A stretch of DNA of 40,358 nt, from contig MPNH01000049.1 in the NCBI GenBank assembly GCA_002238925.1, forward strand, positions 1 to 40,358, written 5' to 3'. Positions 17,474-26,088 of the stretch are shown here, in pieces; within the stretch, counting starts at the first letter, position 1, and every line of letters starts with the position of its first letter. The notes under the pieces are model-generated. The model was not told where the DNA came from and searched no databases. It worked only from the letters and a program-made list of their open reading frames with translations. The translations under genes were made by a program, and so were the position numbers. The stretch comes from Spirochaetaceae bacterium bin103. GTDB lineage: Bacteria; Spirochaetota; Spirochaetia; SZUA-6; Bin103.

Positions 17474-19369
17474 ATGCTGAAAAAGCTGGTGACAAGTATA
17501 GTGGTCGGCGCCCTGGCGCTGGCCTCGGCATGGGCCTACAACGAGGCGCCGATGCTGGCGGCCAAGGTGGCGGCCGGAGAGCTGCCGCCGGTGGACGAGC
17601 GGCTGCCGGCCGAGCCGGTGGTGGTCAGTCCGCTCACCGAGGTGGGCGAGTACGGCGGCAACCTGAGCGTCGGCATCGGGAGCGCGTGGTCGTGGTTCGG
17701 CGACCCGCAGTCAGCGGTCGGTCCGGAGACGCTGATGCGTATCAAGACCGACTACTCGGGAGTGGTGCCGAACATCGTGCGCTCATGGGATTGGGAGCCG
17801 GACGGCAAGACCGTGGTGATGCACTTCGTGCGTGACGCGAAGTGGTCGGACGGGTCGCCGTTCACGGCCGATTCGGTGATGTGGTGGTACGACAACATCA
17901 CCCTGAACGAGACCCTGACGCCGAATCCGCATTCACGCTGGATGCCCGGCGGCGAGCTGATGAAGCTCACCCAACTGGACGACTACACCATCCGCTACGA
18001 ATTCGCGGCGCCCTACCCGCTGATCGAGATGCAGTATGCGCACTACTCCGGCGGCCCTTATTCCTACGTGCCGGGCGACTATCTGGAGCAGTTTCACGAG
18101 GATTTCCAGGATGCCGACAAGCTGGCGGACATGACCAAGGAGGCGGGCTTCGACGAGTGGCACCAGTTGTTCAACAACAAGAACCGGGTGTGCAGCGTCA
18201 TCTCCTGCGGTGAGCAGCCCACCATGCAACCGTACGTGCGCATCGCCACCAACCCGCAGAGCCACACGCTCGAGCGCAATCCCTACTACTGGAAGGTCGA
18301 TCCGGACGGCAATCAGCTCCCCTACATCGACGGCGTAACCATCCACGTGGTGCAGGATACCGAGGTGCTGGTGCTGAAGGCGATCCAGGGCGAGTTCGAC
18401 CTGTTCGGGCAGAACAGCGCGCTGGCCGACTTCCCGGTGTACCAGGAGAACAAGGACAAGGCCGGTTACAACGTATACAACTGGCTGGTGACCGACGCCA
18501 ACCAGATGGGCATCCAGTTCAACCTGACCATCGACGATCCGGTGAAGCGGGAGATTTTCCGAGACAAGCGGTTCCGGATCGCCTTTTCGCACGCCATCGA
18601 CCGCGACGAGATCAACGAGGCCACCCAGTTCGGGCTGGCCACGCCGATGCAGGCCACCGTGCACCGCATGACGCCGTGGTTCAAAGAGGAGTACGCCAAC
18701 GCGCACGTCGAGTATGACCCGGACGAGTCCAACCGGCTGCTCGACGCGATGGGCCTGGACGAGCGCGACGGACAGGGCTTTCGGCTGATGCCGGATGGCC
18801 GCCGCCTGTCGGTGACCTGGGAATATCCGCCCGACACGCACACCTGGGCGCCGCCGGTGGTGGAGCTGGTGGTGGACTACGCCAAGGACGTCGGGATCGA
18901 GGTGCTGGTGAAGGCGGACGACCGCGCGCTGTACGCGGAGCGGGTGCGCCAGAACCAGGTCGAGATGAACGAATGGAACGTGGTGGGCTTTACCACGACC
19001 ATGCTGATCGACCCGCGCGTGTGGGTGCCGTGGCGCGACATGGACGAGGCGGTCTGGTACACGCAGTGGCTGTACTGGTACCTGTCCGGCGGCGAGCGCG
19101 GCGAGGAGCCGATCGCCGAGGTGAAGCAGATTCGCGAATGGTGGGAGCAGTACACCACCACCGTGGACGTTGCCGAACGTGACCGGCTGATCGACAACGT
19201 GCTGCGCACGCACGCCGAGAACGCCTTCGTGATCGGGGTGATCGGCGACGTGATGAAGCCGGTGCTGGTGAACAAGAACCTGTTCAACGTGCCGACCGAG
19301 GGCGCACACGGCTACGACGCCATTCGCTTCCAGCCCAACCATCCGGAGCAGTTCTTCTTCCGCGGCTAA
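17474..19369 (+). CDS. Family 5 extracellular solute-binding protein (peptide-type)
   Basis: A 631-residue periplasmic binding protein that delivers substrate to the two permeases. A Sec signal peptide occupies residues 1-21 (MLKKLVTSIVVGALALASAWA) with an Ala-Trp-Ala cleavage site; there is no lipobox Cys, so it should be soluble in the periplasm. The mature protein has SBP_bac_5 features: a TLMRIKTDYSGVVPNIV region, the DGKTVVMHFVRDAKWSDGSP block and the PYYWKVDPDG segment. ATG 17474 has GAGGAG upstream. The 112 bases between it and the previous gene contain no promoter I can identify. A strong hairpin follows the stop. Substrate class cannot be read from the sequence; many relatives bind peptides, others sugars or opines. 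Confidence 0.94.
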   Translation: MLKKLVTSIVVGALALASAWAYNEAPMLAAKVAAGELPPVDERLPAEPVVVSPLTEVGEYGGNLSVGIGSAWSWFGDPQSAVGPETLMRIKTDYSGVVPNIVRSWDWEPDGKTVVMHFVRDAKWSDGSPFTADSVMWWYDNITLNETLTPNPHSRWMPGGELMKLTQLDDYTIRYEFAAPYPLIEMQYAHYSGGPYSYVPGDYLEQFHEDFQDADKLADMTKEAGFDEWHQLFNNKNRVCSVISCGEQPTMQPYVRIATNPQSHTLERNPYYWKVDPDGNQLPYIDGVTIHVVQDTEVLVLKAIQGEFDLFGQNSALADFPVYQENKDKAGYNVYNWLVTDANQMGIQFNLTIDDPVKREIFRDKRFRIAFSHAIDRDEINEATQFGLATPMQATVHRMTPWFKEEYANAHVEYDPDESNRLLDAMGLDERDGQGFRLMPDGRRLSVTWEYPPDTHTWAPPVVELVVDYAKDVGIEVLVKADDRALYAERVRQNQVEMNEWNVVGFTTTMLIDPRVWVPWRDMDEAVWYTQWLYWYLSGGERGEEPIAEVKQIREWWEQYTTTVDVAERDRLIDNVLRTHAENAFVIGVIGDVMKPVLVNKNLFNVPTEGAHGYDAIRFQPNHPEQFFFRG

Positions 19370-19386
19370 CCGCCGCCTGTTGCAGC

Positions 19387-19427
19387 CTGCTGCCGGCCCG
19401 GTCGCCCGCGACCGGTGCCGGCGGCAG
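19387..19427 (+). terminator. Long hairpin between the binding-protein gene and the helicase gene
   Basis: CTGCTGCCGGCCCGGTCGC pairs with GCGACCGGTGCCGGCGGCAG across a two-base loop: about 19 pairs with one G-U and one bulged base. There is no T-tract after it, so it is not a classic intrinsic terminator. It ends only 12 bases before the helicase ATG, so it could separate the two transcripts or hide the helicase ribosome site. Confidence 0.55.
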
Positions 19428-19438
19428 GTTCTACCCAA

Positions 19439-22400
19439 ATGCCACGCAATTACGCCCTTCTTCTGCACGACGCGGTGCGCGACCACATGGTGTCTCTGGA
19501 CGCTCGTGGCCGGGAGCGTCTGCGCGAGAAGCTGGAGTTCCTGCAGGCGGGCCTGTGGGACACGGGAGTGCGGGTCAAGAAGCTCAAGGGCAGCGGCCGG
19601 GCCGTGTTCGAGGCGCGCCTCAGCCGCGGCGACCGCATCCTGTTCACGCTTGGCGAGCCGCCCAAGGATGAGCCGCCGGCCGGCGCCGCGAACGGCGGCG
19701 GCGTTACCCGCATTTACGTGTGGGCGGTGGTCCAGCACGACGACGTGACCGCCGCCGCCGAGCGCCGCATCGTGCCGGCCAACGCACCGTTCCTGGACTT
19801 CGAGCCGGCGCTGGTCGAGGAGCTGCCGGAGTTCGTCGCCGACGATCTGGGCGGCGATTACTTCTCGCCGGCGCTGGACCAGCCGGTCGTGGGCGATGCC
19901 GCGGTGGACGCGGGGCCGCAGCGCTGGCTGGTGGTGGACGACCAGGAGTGGCGCCGCCTGCTCGCGGCCCACGACGGCGACCACCTCGAGCTGTACCTGT
20001 TCCTGACCCGCGAGCAGGCGCGGCTGCTGCACAGCGAGCCGCCGCTGCTGCTGTCCGGCACCGCGGGCAGCGGCAAGACCACCATCGCGGTGTACTTTCT
20101 GCTGCGCCACCGGGTGCGCCGGCTCACCCCGGCGCCCGATGCCGCCACCGCGCCGGCCGACCCGGGCGCGCGGGCGGTGTCCGCCGACCCCGGCGCGCGC
20201 GGCATCCCGGCGCGCGGCCCGGCGCACACTCCGGCGAACGATCCGGCGTACGCTCCGGCGTACGCTCCAGCGTACGGCACGCCCGGGTCTGCAGCGCCGG
20301 GCGGCTCGTACGCGCCGGCAGCATTTCCGCGCGCAGGCTCCGGGGGTTCAACCGCCGGGAGGGCGACCGCCGGGAGTTCAGGCGCCGAAGGATCGACCGC
20401 TCGGTCAGCGGCCCAGGGACGGTCCTCCCGCCCGGTCGCCCGCGGGGTGGGCTTCCCCGACGCGGGTGTCGGACCGGCGGGTGCCGAGCGGGCGTTGTTT
20501 CTTACCTGCAGCGCTCACCTGAAGCGGTTTTCCGAGCGCATCTACCGCGGACTGGTGAAGGCCACCGAACTGGAACACACGCCCGAGGCGGTGCGGTTCG
20601 CGACCCTGGGCGAACTGCTCGGCGAAATCCTCGGCCATGCCGGGCGCCCCGAGTGGCAGGCGCCGCCGGCCGGGCTGGCCGAGTTCGGCGCCATCCTCCG
20701 CAACCACCCCGGCGCCGCCCGCTACGACACCGAGTTGGTGTGGGAGGAGATCCGCTCCATCATCAAGGGCGCCAAGCCGCCGGTGAGCCGGCGCCGGTTC
20801 GCGGAGTTGGCGGCGCGCTTCGTGGCCGCACAGGCGGCGGCGCGCGACCGTGCGGAGCTGGCCGAATACGTGGTGCGGCTGGCCAACCTGGAGGCGGGCG
20901 CCAGACTCGACGGCGTGCGCGTGCGCAAGACCGCTTTCGGGTCACTGGAGGAATTCGCCGTCAGCCTGCGCGACGGCCTGGCGTTGCGCCGCGGCGAGCA
21001 GCTGTTCCTGCTGGACGCCGCCGTGCGCTTCCTGGACAAGCAGTCAGCTCGTCTCGACCAGCCCCTGCTCACCCTGCGCGAGTACGAGGGGCTCGGACAC
21101 AAGCGCGCCCCGAACTTCCCGTTCGACCGGCGCGACATCCACCGCATCGCCGAGTACTACCAGAAGCGGCTGGACGCGGAGGCGCGCTACGACGAGATCG
21201 ACCAGACGCGTGCCGTGCTGCAGTACCTGGAACGGCACGGCGACCAGTTCCGCTACGACCTGGTGGTATGCGACGAGGTGCAGGACTTCACCGACATGCA
21301 GCTCGCGCTGCTGTTCCGCCTCGCCGACGACCCGCGCCGCACCGTGCTCACCGGCGACCCCAAGCAGATCATCAATCCGAGCGGGTTCCGCTGGGAGGAG
21401 GTGCGCGCCCGCTACTACGAGCGCGGCCTACCGGTGCCGCCGGTAATCAACCTCAGCATCAACTTCCGCAGCGTTGGCAACATCGTCAGCCTGGCCAACG
21501 AGGTGCTGCTGTTGAAGCGCAGCCTGATCGGGGTGGCGAGCGGTGAGATCGCCGAGCGCTGGACGTTTCGCGGCCGCCCGCCGCTGCTGGTCGACGGCCT
21601 CGCCGAGGCCGGCCTGCTGGAAGCGATCCGCCGCGGCGGGGCGGGCCAGGTGGTGCTGGTGCGCACCGAAGCGGAGCGCGACCGGGTGCGCTCCGCCCTG
21701 CGAACCGAGCTGGTGTTTACCATCGGCGAGGCGAAGGGGCTGGAGTTCGACGCCGTGCTGCTGTGGCGCTTCCCGACCGCGTTGGGCTCGGCGGCGATCT
21801 GGCGGCGCATTGCCTCCGGCCGAGTGCAAGGCGCGGCCGACGCCCCGCACATCCGCCATGAGCTGAACCTGCTGTACGTGGCGGTGACGCGGGCGCGCAA
21901 CACCCTGCTGATCTGGGACGGCGAGCAGGCCAGCCCGGTCTGGGGCATTGATGGGCTCGCCGGACAGGTGTACCGGTCCGCCGATGCCGCGGACATCGAC
22001 AACCTGTGGCAGCGGGTATCCACGCCCGCCGAGTGGCGCGCGCAGGGCGACTACTTCATGGAGCGCGAGCGCTTCGCGGCGGCCGAGGAGTGCTATCGCA
22101 ACGCCCAGGCGGCCACCGAGGAGGAGCTGGCGCGCGCCCACCGGCTGGAGCGGGAGGGAGAGCTGCAGGCCGCCGCCGCCGTGTTCATCCGCCTGGGCCG
22201 GTTGCCGCGGGCGGCGGAGGGGCTGGAGCGCGCCGGGGCGTTCGCGGATGCGGCGCGCATGTGGCGCCGCGCCGGCAACGAGATGCGGGCGATGGCCTGC
22301 GAGGCGAAGCAGGCCGAGGCGGGCGGCGACTACGCGGCGGCGGCGGCGCGCTGGCAGCAGCTGGGCGTCGAGGAGGGTGTGCTGCGCAACTGGCAGCGGA

Positions 22401-24097
22401 GCGGCGATTTCGGCAACCTGGCGCGGTTTTACCTGGACCGGAAGGAACCGAGCGAGGCGGCGCGCTACCTGCAGCGGATCGGCGACCACGCCCAGGCGGC
22501 GGAGCAGTTTCGCCGCGCCGGCATGCTGACCTCGGCGTCCGCAGAATACGAGTTGGCGGGCGACCACGAGCGTGCCGCGGTGCTGTACCGGCGGCTGGGC
22601 GACAACGACGGGCTGTTGCGCAGCCTGGTGAGCGCCGGCATGTTCCACGATGCCGGGCTGCTGCACGAGAAGCGCGGCGACCTGGAAAAGGCCGCCGACT
22701 GCTTTCTCCGCCACGCCGCGAGTTCGCCGGCGGCGCGGCAGGAGCTGGAGCGGGAGTTGCAACGCATTGCGGTCCGCCACACCGGCATGCGCGCCGCCAT
22801 TCGCATGGCCGCCGTCGGGCAGCCGGCCCGGGCCGCGCCGATCTACCGGGAACACGGCCACCCGGAGCGGGCCGCGGAGCTGTTCAGCGCCGCCGGGGAG
22901 CATGCATCCGCCGCCAGCTGTCTGGACGCGTGCGGCCGCTACCGGGAGGCGGCGCGCGAGGTACTCCGCCGCCCCGACGCCAGTCCCTTTGCGGCCGCCG
23001 ACTACCTTCTCAAGTATCTCACCCCCGGCGGCCACCCGGAGCCGGGTCGGGTCGGCGAACTGACCCGTGCCGCGGGGCGCCTGTTCCGCGGCGCCGAATA
23101 CAAGCTGGCGCTGGCCCACTACCTGGCGGTGGGGGCGGCGCGCGGCGACGTCTACATGGAGGGAGTCACCGCGGCCTGCGGCAGACTGGAGCTGCACGCA
23201 ATGGCCATCGAGTACTGCCTGGACAGCAGTCGAAGCGCCGAGGCGTCCGCCTACCTTGACGCGCGCCCCGACCTGGGGCTGCCGCCGGCGGACGTGGAGT
23301 CGCTGGTGCGCGGCCCCGGTGAAGGCTCGCGGTTCGACCGTCTCGAAGGTGATGACGCGGGCGCGCACGGCGTACTGTTTCGGATCATGCACGGCTGCCT
23401 GTACCGCGGCACGGAACCCGATCGCCGGGAGCGAGTGGCCGCGCTGCTCGATTCCTTGCCTCACCACTACGGCCTGACTTGCCCGCTGCCGGACGAGCTG
23501 ACCGACCTTATCGTCGATCTGCGCCGCTACGACGTGATCATCGACGTCCACACCGGGCTGATGTTCCCGCAGCTGCGCAAAGAGGGACGAGACTATTTCG
23601 ATGCCCGCCTGAAGCGTACCGCGGCACAGGAACGGGATCCGGAGCTGGCGCTTTGCATGCTGTTGGAAGATCGTCCGGCGTTCGATGCCGCACTCGCGGC
23701 GATGCAGCCGAACGCGCGCAACGTGATGCTGTTCGCGTGCAGCCGCCGGCACTTTGCCGCCGCCGCAGAGTTCCTCCTGCAGCAGGGAAACCGCGACCGG
23801 GCGGCAACCGTGTGCATGGACCATGAGGACCACGAGCGCGCCGGAAGGATGTACGAGGAGGCAGGCGACCTGGCGACGGCGGCCCACATCTACCGCGACG
23901 GCAGGTGCCTCGACGAGGCCCTGCGCTGTTTCCGGGCCCTTGGCGATGAGGTTGGCATGGCCCGCACTTTCGAACGCCAGGACCGGTATGAACAGGCATT
24001 GGAAATCTGGCGTCGGCACGGGAGCGAGCACGAGGTCGAGCGCGTTCAAGGCGAGATGGCGCGGCGGCGCGCCGGACTCGACGAGCCGCCTTCCTGA
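19439..24097 (+). CDS. Giant RelE-like / UvrD-type helicase / TPR-repeat fusion protein
   Basis: A 1552-residue protein with three parts. Residues 1-105 resemble RelE/ParE toxins (VRVKKLKGSGRAVFEARL, then GDRILFT and VVQHDDV with H100). Residues about 180-835 form an SF1 helicase: Walker A GTAGSGKT 207-214, motif II DEVQDF 612-617, LTGDPKQ 637-643, NFRS 675-678, GEAKGLEFD 763-771 and VAVTRAR 814-820. All ATPase motifs are intact. Residues about 850-1552 are a run of Ala-rich helical pairs (for example YLQRIGDHAQAAEQFRRAG), read as TPR-like repeats. A low-complexity Pro/Ala/Gly insert sits at about 229-349, between motifs I and Ia. The start at ATG 19439 gives the RelE-like domain its natural N-terminus; GTG 19415 is an alternative. 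The architecture recalls eukaryotic TRANK1-type helicases and suggests a nucleic-acid sensor or effector, possibly defensive. This role is inferred. Confidence 0.85.
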   Translation: MPRNYALLLHDAVRDHMVSLDARGRERLREKLEFLQAGLWDTGVRVKKLKGSGRAVFEARLSRGDRILFTLGEPPKDEPPAGAANGGGVTRIYVWAVVQHDDVTAAAERRIVPANAPFLDFEPALVEELPEFVADDLGGDYFSPALDQPVVGDAAVDAGPQRWLVVDDQEWRRLLAAHDGDHLELYLFLTREQARLLHSEPPLLLSGTAGSGKTTIAVYFLLRHRVRRLTPAPDAATAPADPGARAVSADPGARGIPARGPAHTPANDPAYAPAYAPAYGTPGSAAPGGSYAPAAFPRAGSGGSTAGRATAGSSGAEGSTARSAAQGRSSRPVARGVGFPDAGVGPAGAERALFLTCSAHLKRFSERIYRGLVKATELEHTPEAVRFATLGELLGEILGHAGRPEWQAPPAGLAEFGAILRNHPGAARYDTELVWEEIRSIIKGAKPPVSRRRFAELAARFVAAQAAARDRAELAEYVVRLANLEAGARLDGVRVRKTAFGSLEEFAVSLRDGLALRRGEQLFLLDAAVRFLDKQSARLDQPLLTLREYEGLGHKRAPNFPFDRRDIHRIAEYYQKRLDAEARYDEIDQTRAVLQYLERHGDQFRYDLVVCDEVQDFTDMQLALLFRLADDPRRTVLTGDPKQIINPSGFRWEEVRARYYERGLPVPPVINLSINFRSVGNIVSLANEVLLLKRSLIGVASGEIAERWTFRGRPPLLVDGLAEAGLLEAIRRGGAGQVVLVRTEAERDRVRSALRTELVFTIGEAKGLEFDAVLLWRFPTALGSAAIWRRIASGRVQGAADAPHIRHELNLLYVAVTRARNTLLIWDGEQASPVWGIDGLAGQVYRSADAADIDNLWQRVSTPAEWRAQGDYFMERERFAAAEECYRNAQAATEEELARAHRLEREGELQAAAAVFIRLGRLPRAAEGLERAGAFADAARMWRRAGNEMRAMACEAKQAEAGGDYAAAAARWQQLGVEEGVLRNWQRSGDFGNLARFYLDRKEPSEAARYLQRIGDHAQAAEQFRRAGMLTSASAEYELAGDHERAAVLYRRLGDNDGLLRSLVSAGMFHDAGLLHEKRGDLEKAADCFLRHAASSPAARQELERELQRIAVRHTGMRAAIRMAAVGQPARAAPIYREHGHPERAAELFSAAGEHASAASCLDACGRYREAAREVLRRPDASPFAAADYLLKYLTPGGHPEPGRVGELTRAAGRLFRGAEYKLALAHYLAVGAARGDVYMEGVTAACGRLELHAMAIEYCLDSSRSAEASAYLDARPDLGLPPADVESLVRGPGEGSRFDRLEGDDAGAHGVLFRIMHGCLYRGTEPDRRERVAALLDSLPHHYGLTCPLPDELTDLIVDLRRYDVIIDVHTGLMFPQLRKEGRDYFDARLKRTAAQERDPELALCMLLEDRPAFDAALAAMQPNARNVMLFACSRRHFAAAAEFLLQQGNRDRAATVCMDHEDHERAGRMYEEAGDLATAAHIYRDGRCLDEALRCFRALGDEVGMARTFERQDRYEQALEIWRRHGSEHEVERVQGEMARRRAGLDEPPS

Positions 24098-24161
24098 CCC
24101 GGCGTACGCGGGTTGCCGGCTGCTCTGCGGCGCCTGTAGAGTAACGCCGGATGGAGGGTTG

Positions 24162-25259
24162 ATGGAGCGATTGCGGGTCGGCATCGTCGGGTGCGGCAAG
24201 ATCAGCGCGGCCTATTTCAAGGGCTGCCGGGAGTTCCCGATTCTGGACGTGGTGGCGTGCGCCGATCTGGTAGCCGAGCGCGCGGCGGCGCAGGCGGCGG
24301 AGTTCGGCATTCCGCGCGCGCTCACGCCGGCAGAGCTGCTGGCCGACGACGGCGTAGATCTGGTGGTGAACCTGACCATCCCGGCCGCTCATCACGCGGT
24401 GTCGCGGGCGGCGATCGATGCCGGCAAGCACGTGTGGTGCGAGAAGCCGTTGGCGGTGGAGCGCGCCGAGGGGGTGGACCTGGTGCGCGCGGCGGCGGAT
24501 GCCGGGGTACTGCTCGGCTGCGCGCCGGACACCTTCTTCGGCGGCGGTCACCAGACCTGCCGCAAGCTGATCGACGACGGCTGGATCGGCGAGCCGCTGC
24601 ACGCGGCGGCGTTCATGGCGGGGCCCGGCCACGAGAGCTGGCACCCCGACCCGGCATTCTACTACCAGCCCGGCGGCGGTCCGATGTTCGACATGGGCCC
24701 CTACTACCTGACCGCCCTGGTGCACCTGCTCGGCCCGGTGCGCAGCGTCGCCGGCCTAACCCGCATCACCCGCCCCGAACGCCTCATCACCAGCGAGCCG
24801 CGCCGCGGCGAGCGCATCAGCGTTCGCGTGCCCACCCACGTGCAGGGTCTGCTGGAGTTCGCCAGCGGTGCGCAGGCGGTGATCGTGACCAGCTTCGACG
24901 TGCAGGCGGCGCACCTGCCGCGCATCGAGGTGTTCGGCAGCGACCGGACGCTGGCGGTGCCCGATCCCAATGGGCCGGGGGGACCGGTGGCGGTCGGCCA
25001 GGCGCGCAGCGAGTGGCAGGAGGTGCCGCTTACGTATGGCTACACGGCCACCAGCCGCGGCATCGGCGTCGCGGACATGGCGTATGCCATTCGCAGCAGC
25101 CGCCCGCACCGCGCATCCGGCACCCTGGCGCTGCACGTGCTCGATATCATGCACGCCGTGCACGAAGCGGCGGCCGAGCGCCGCCAGGTGGAGCTGACCA
25201 CCACCTGCGAGCGCCCCGCACCGCTGCCGCTGGGCCTGCAGCCGGGCACCCTGGACTGA
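24162..25259 (+). CDS. Gfo/Idh/MocA-family oxidoreductase
   Basis: A 365-residue NAD(P)-dependent dehydrogenase of the sugar/inositol type. The Rossmann motif GIVGCGKIS is at residues 7-15, and the family's cofactor/catalytic signature WCEKPLAV lies near 95. The GGGPMFDMGPYYLTALVHLL helix carries the second conserved active-site region, with the Asp-x-Gly-x-Tyr pattern where catalytic His/Tyr residues sit in relatives. ATG 24162 follows GGAGG. Homologues oxidise or reduce sugars, inositols and amino-sugar derivatives, so the substrate cannot be named. It stands alone, with possible weak promoter elements (TTGCCG, 18 bases, TAGAGT) before it. Its last 48 bases are repeated just after its stop. 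Confidence 0.92.
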   Translation: MERLRVGIVGCGKISAAYFKGCREFPILDVVACADLVAERAAAQAAEFGIPRALTPAELLADDGVDLVVNLTIPAAHHAVSRAAIDAGKHVWCEKPLAVERAEGVDLVRAAADAGVLLGCAPDTFFGGGHQTCRKLIDDGWIGEPLHAAAFMAGPGHESWHPDPAFYYQPGGGPMFDMGPYYLTALVHLLGPVRSVAGLTRITRPERLITSEPRRGERISVRVPTHVQGLLEFASGAQAVIVTSFDVQAAHLPRIEVFGSDRTLAVPDPNGPGGPVAVGQARSEWQEVPLTYGYTATSRGIGVADMAYAIRSSRPHRASGTLALHVLDIMHAVHEAAAERRQVELTTTCERPAPLPLGLQPGTLD

Positions 25260-25322
25260 GCCTCCGCCGCCCCGCACCGGTGCCGCTGCCCGTGGGCCTG
25301 CAACCGGGCTCCCCTGGACTGA
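25212..25322. repeat. Tandem duplication of the end of the oxidoreductase gene
   Basis: 25212-25259 (CGCCCCGCACCGCTGCCGCT to the TGA) is repeated at 25268-25322 with a few small insertions (CGCCCCGCACCGGTGCCGCT to CTGGACTGA). The second copy even keeps the Leu-Asp-stop ending. It is outside the gene and probably non-functional. It indicates recent local slippage or duplication. Confidence 0.85.
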
Positions 25323-25366
25323 CGTGTCGTCGTCGGATCCGTACGCTCCGTACGCACCACGCCAAG

Positions 25367-25396
25367 TTGACGGTGCGTGACGCAGTCATGCTATTT
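25367..25396 (+). promoter_or_regulatory. Candidate promoter for the DUF4389 gene
   Basis: TTGACG (25367-25372), an 18-base spacer, then CTATTT (25391-25396). The -35 match is good and the -10 is weak. It lies just before ATG 25407, which would leave almost no leader. The region upstream also contains CGTACG repeats. Confidence 0.35.
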
Positions 25397-25406
25397 GTCT
25401 GGGATC

Positions 25407-26045
25407 ATGACCAACAACCCATCCGGCGACTACCCGGTTCAATTCCGCGTCGAGTACCCCGACGGTCCGCGCGACCGCGGTTCGGTGCTGGTCCGCATCC
25501 TGCTCGCGATACCGATCCTGATCATCGCCAGCCTGCTCTCGGGGTCGTCTGCACTCCCCCAGGAGAGCACCGGCATGGCCGGCCCCGAGGCGGGTCTGGC
25601 AGGTGCCGGCCTGGCGATCGCCACCGCCCTGATGATCCTGTTCCGCCAGAAATACCCGCGCTGGTGGTTCGATTTCGTGCTCGCGCTGTCGCGCTTCAGC
25701 GCCCGTATCGGCGCATACCTGCTCCTGCTGCGCGACGACTATCCCTCCACCGACGAGCACCAGGCGGTGCACCTCGACATTGCCTATCCCGATGCCACCG
25801 AGCTCAACCGCGTCCTGCCGCTGTTCAAGTGGCTGCTGGCAATCCCCCACTACATCGTGCTGTCGGTGCTGAGCGCGGTGGCCGTGGTTATCGCCGTGTT
25901 CAGTTGGATCGCGATCCTGGTGACCGGGCAGCAGCCGAAGTGGGCGTTCGAGTTCCTGGAAGGGGTAATGCGCTGGTGGTTGCGGGTAGCGGCCTACGCC
26001 TTCCTGCTCACCACCGACCGCTACCCACCGTTCAATTTCTTCTAG
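25407..26045 (+). CDS. DUF4389 membrane protein
   Basis: A 212-residue integral membrane protein of the DUF4389 family. The family pattern is clear: a start of YPVQFRVEYPDGPRDRG, then a membrane segment, RWWFDFVLALSRFSARIGAY, LLRDDYPSTDE, PLFKWLLAIPHYIVLSVLSA, and a C-terminus LLTTDRYPPFNFF. There are about four hydrophobic segments. Function of the family is unknown. The ATG at 25407 was chosen because the family start lies there. It converges on the larA gene with 43 bases between stops, where a short GCCGGT/ACCGGC hairpin (26065-26079) could help both transcripts end. Confidence 0.9.
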   Translation: MTNNPSGDYPVQFRVEYPDGPRDRGSVLVRILLAIPILIIASLLSGSSALPQESTGMAGPEAGLAGAGLAIATALMILFRQKYPRWWFDFVLALSRFSARIGAYLLLLRDDYPSTDEHQAVHLDIAYPDATELNRVLPLFKWLLAIPHYIVLSVLSAVAVVIAVFSWIAILVTGQQPKWAFEFLEGVMRWWLRVAAYAFLLTTDRYPPFNFF

Positions 26046-26088
26046 TCTGGTCCATGTGGGGCGGGCCGGTCGGACCGGCGGCGGGCGC

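Noticed and set aside
17933..20227. A 764-codon minus-strand frame across the binding protein and helicase genes
   Set aside because: It lies opposite well-supported plus-strand genes, has Arg/His-rich composition and no domain. It is a shadow of high-GC codon use.
26065..26079. GCCGGT/ACCGGC palindrome as a regulator site
   Set aside because: It sits between two converging stop codons and is too short and GC-rich to separate from chance.
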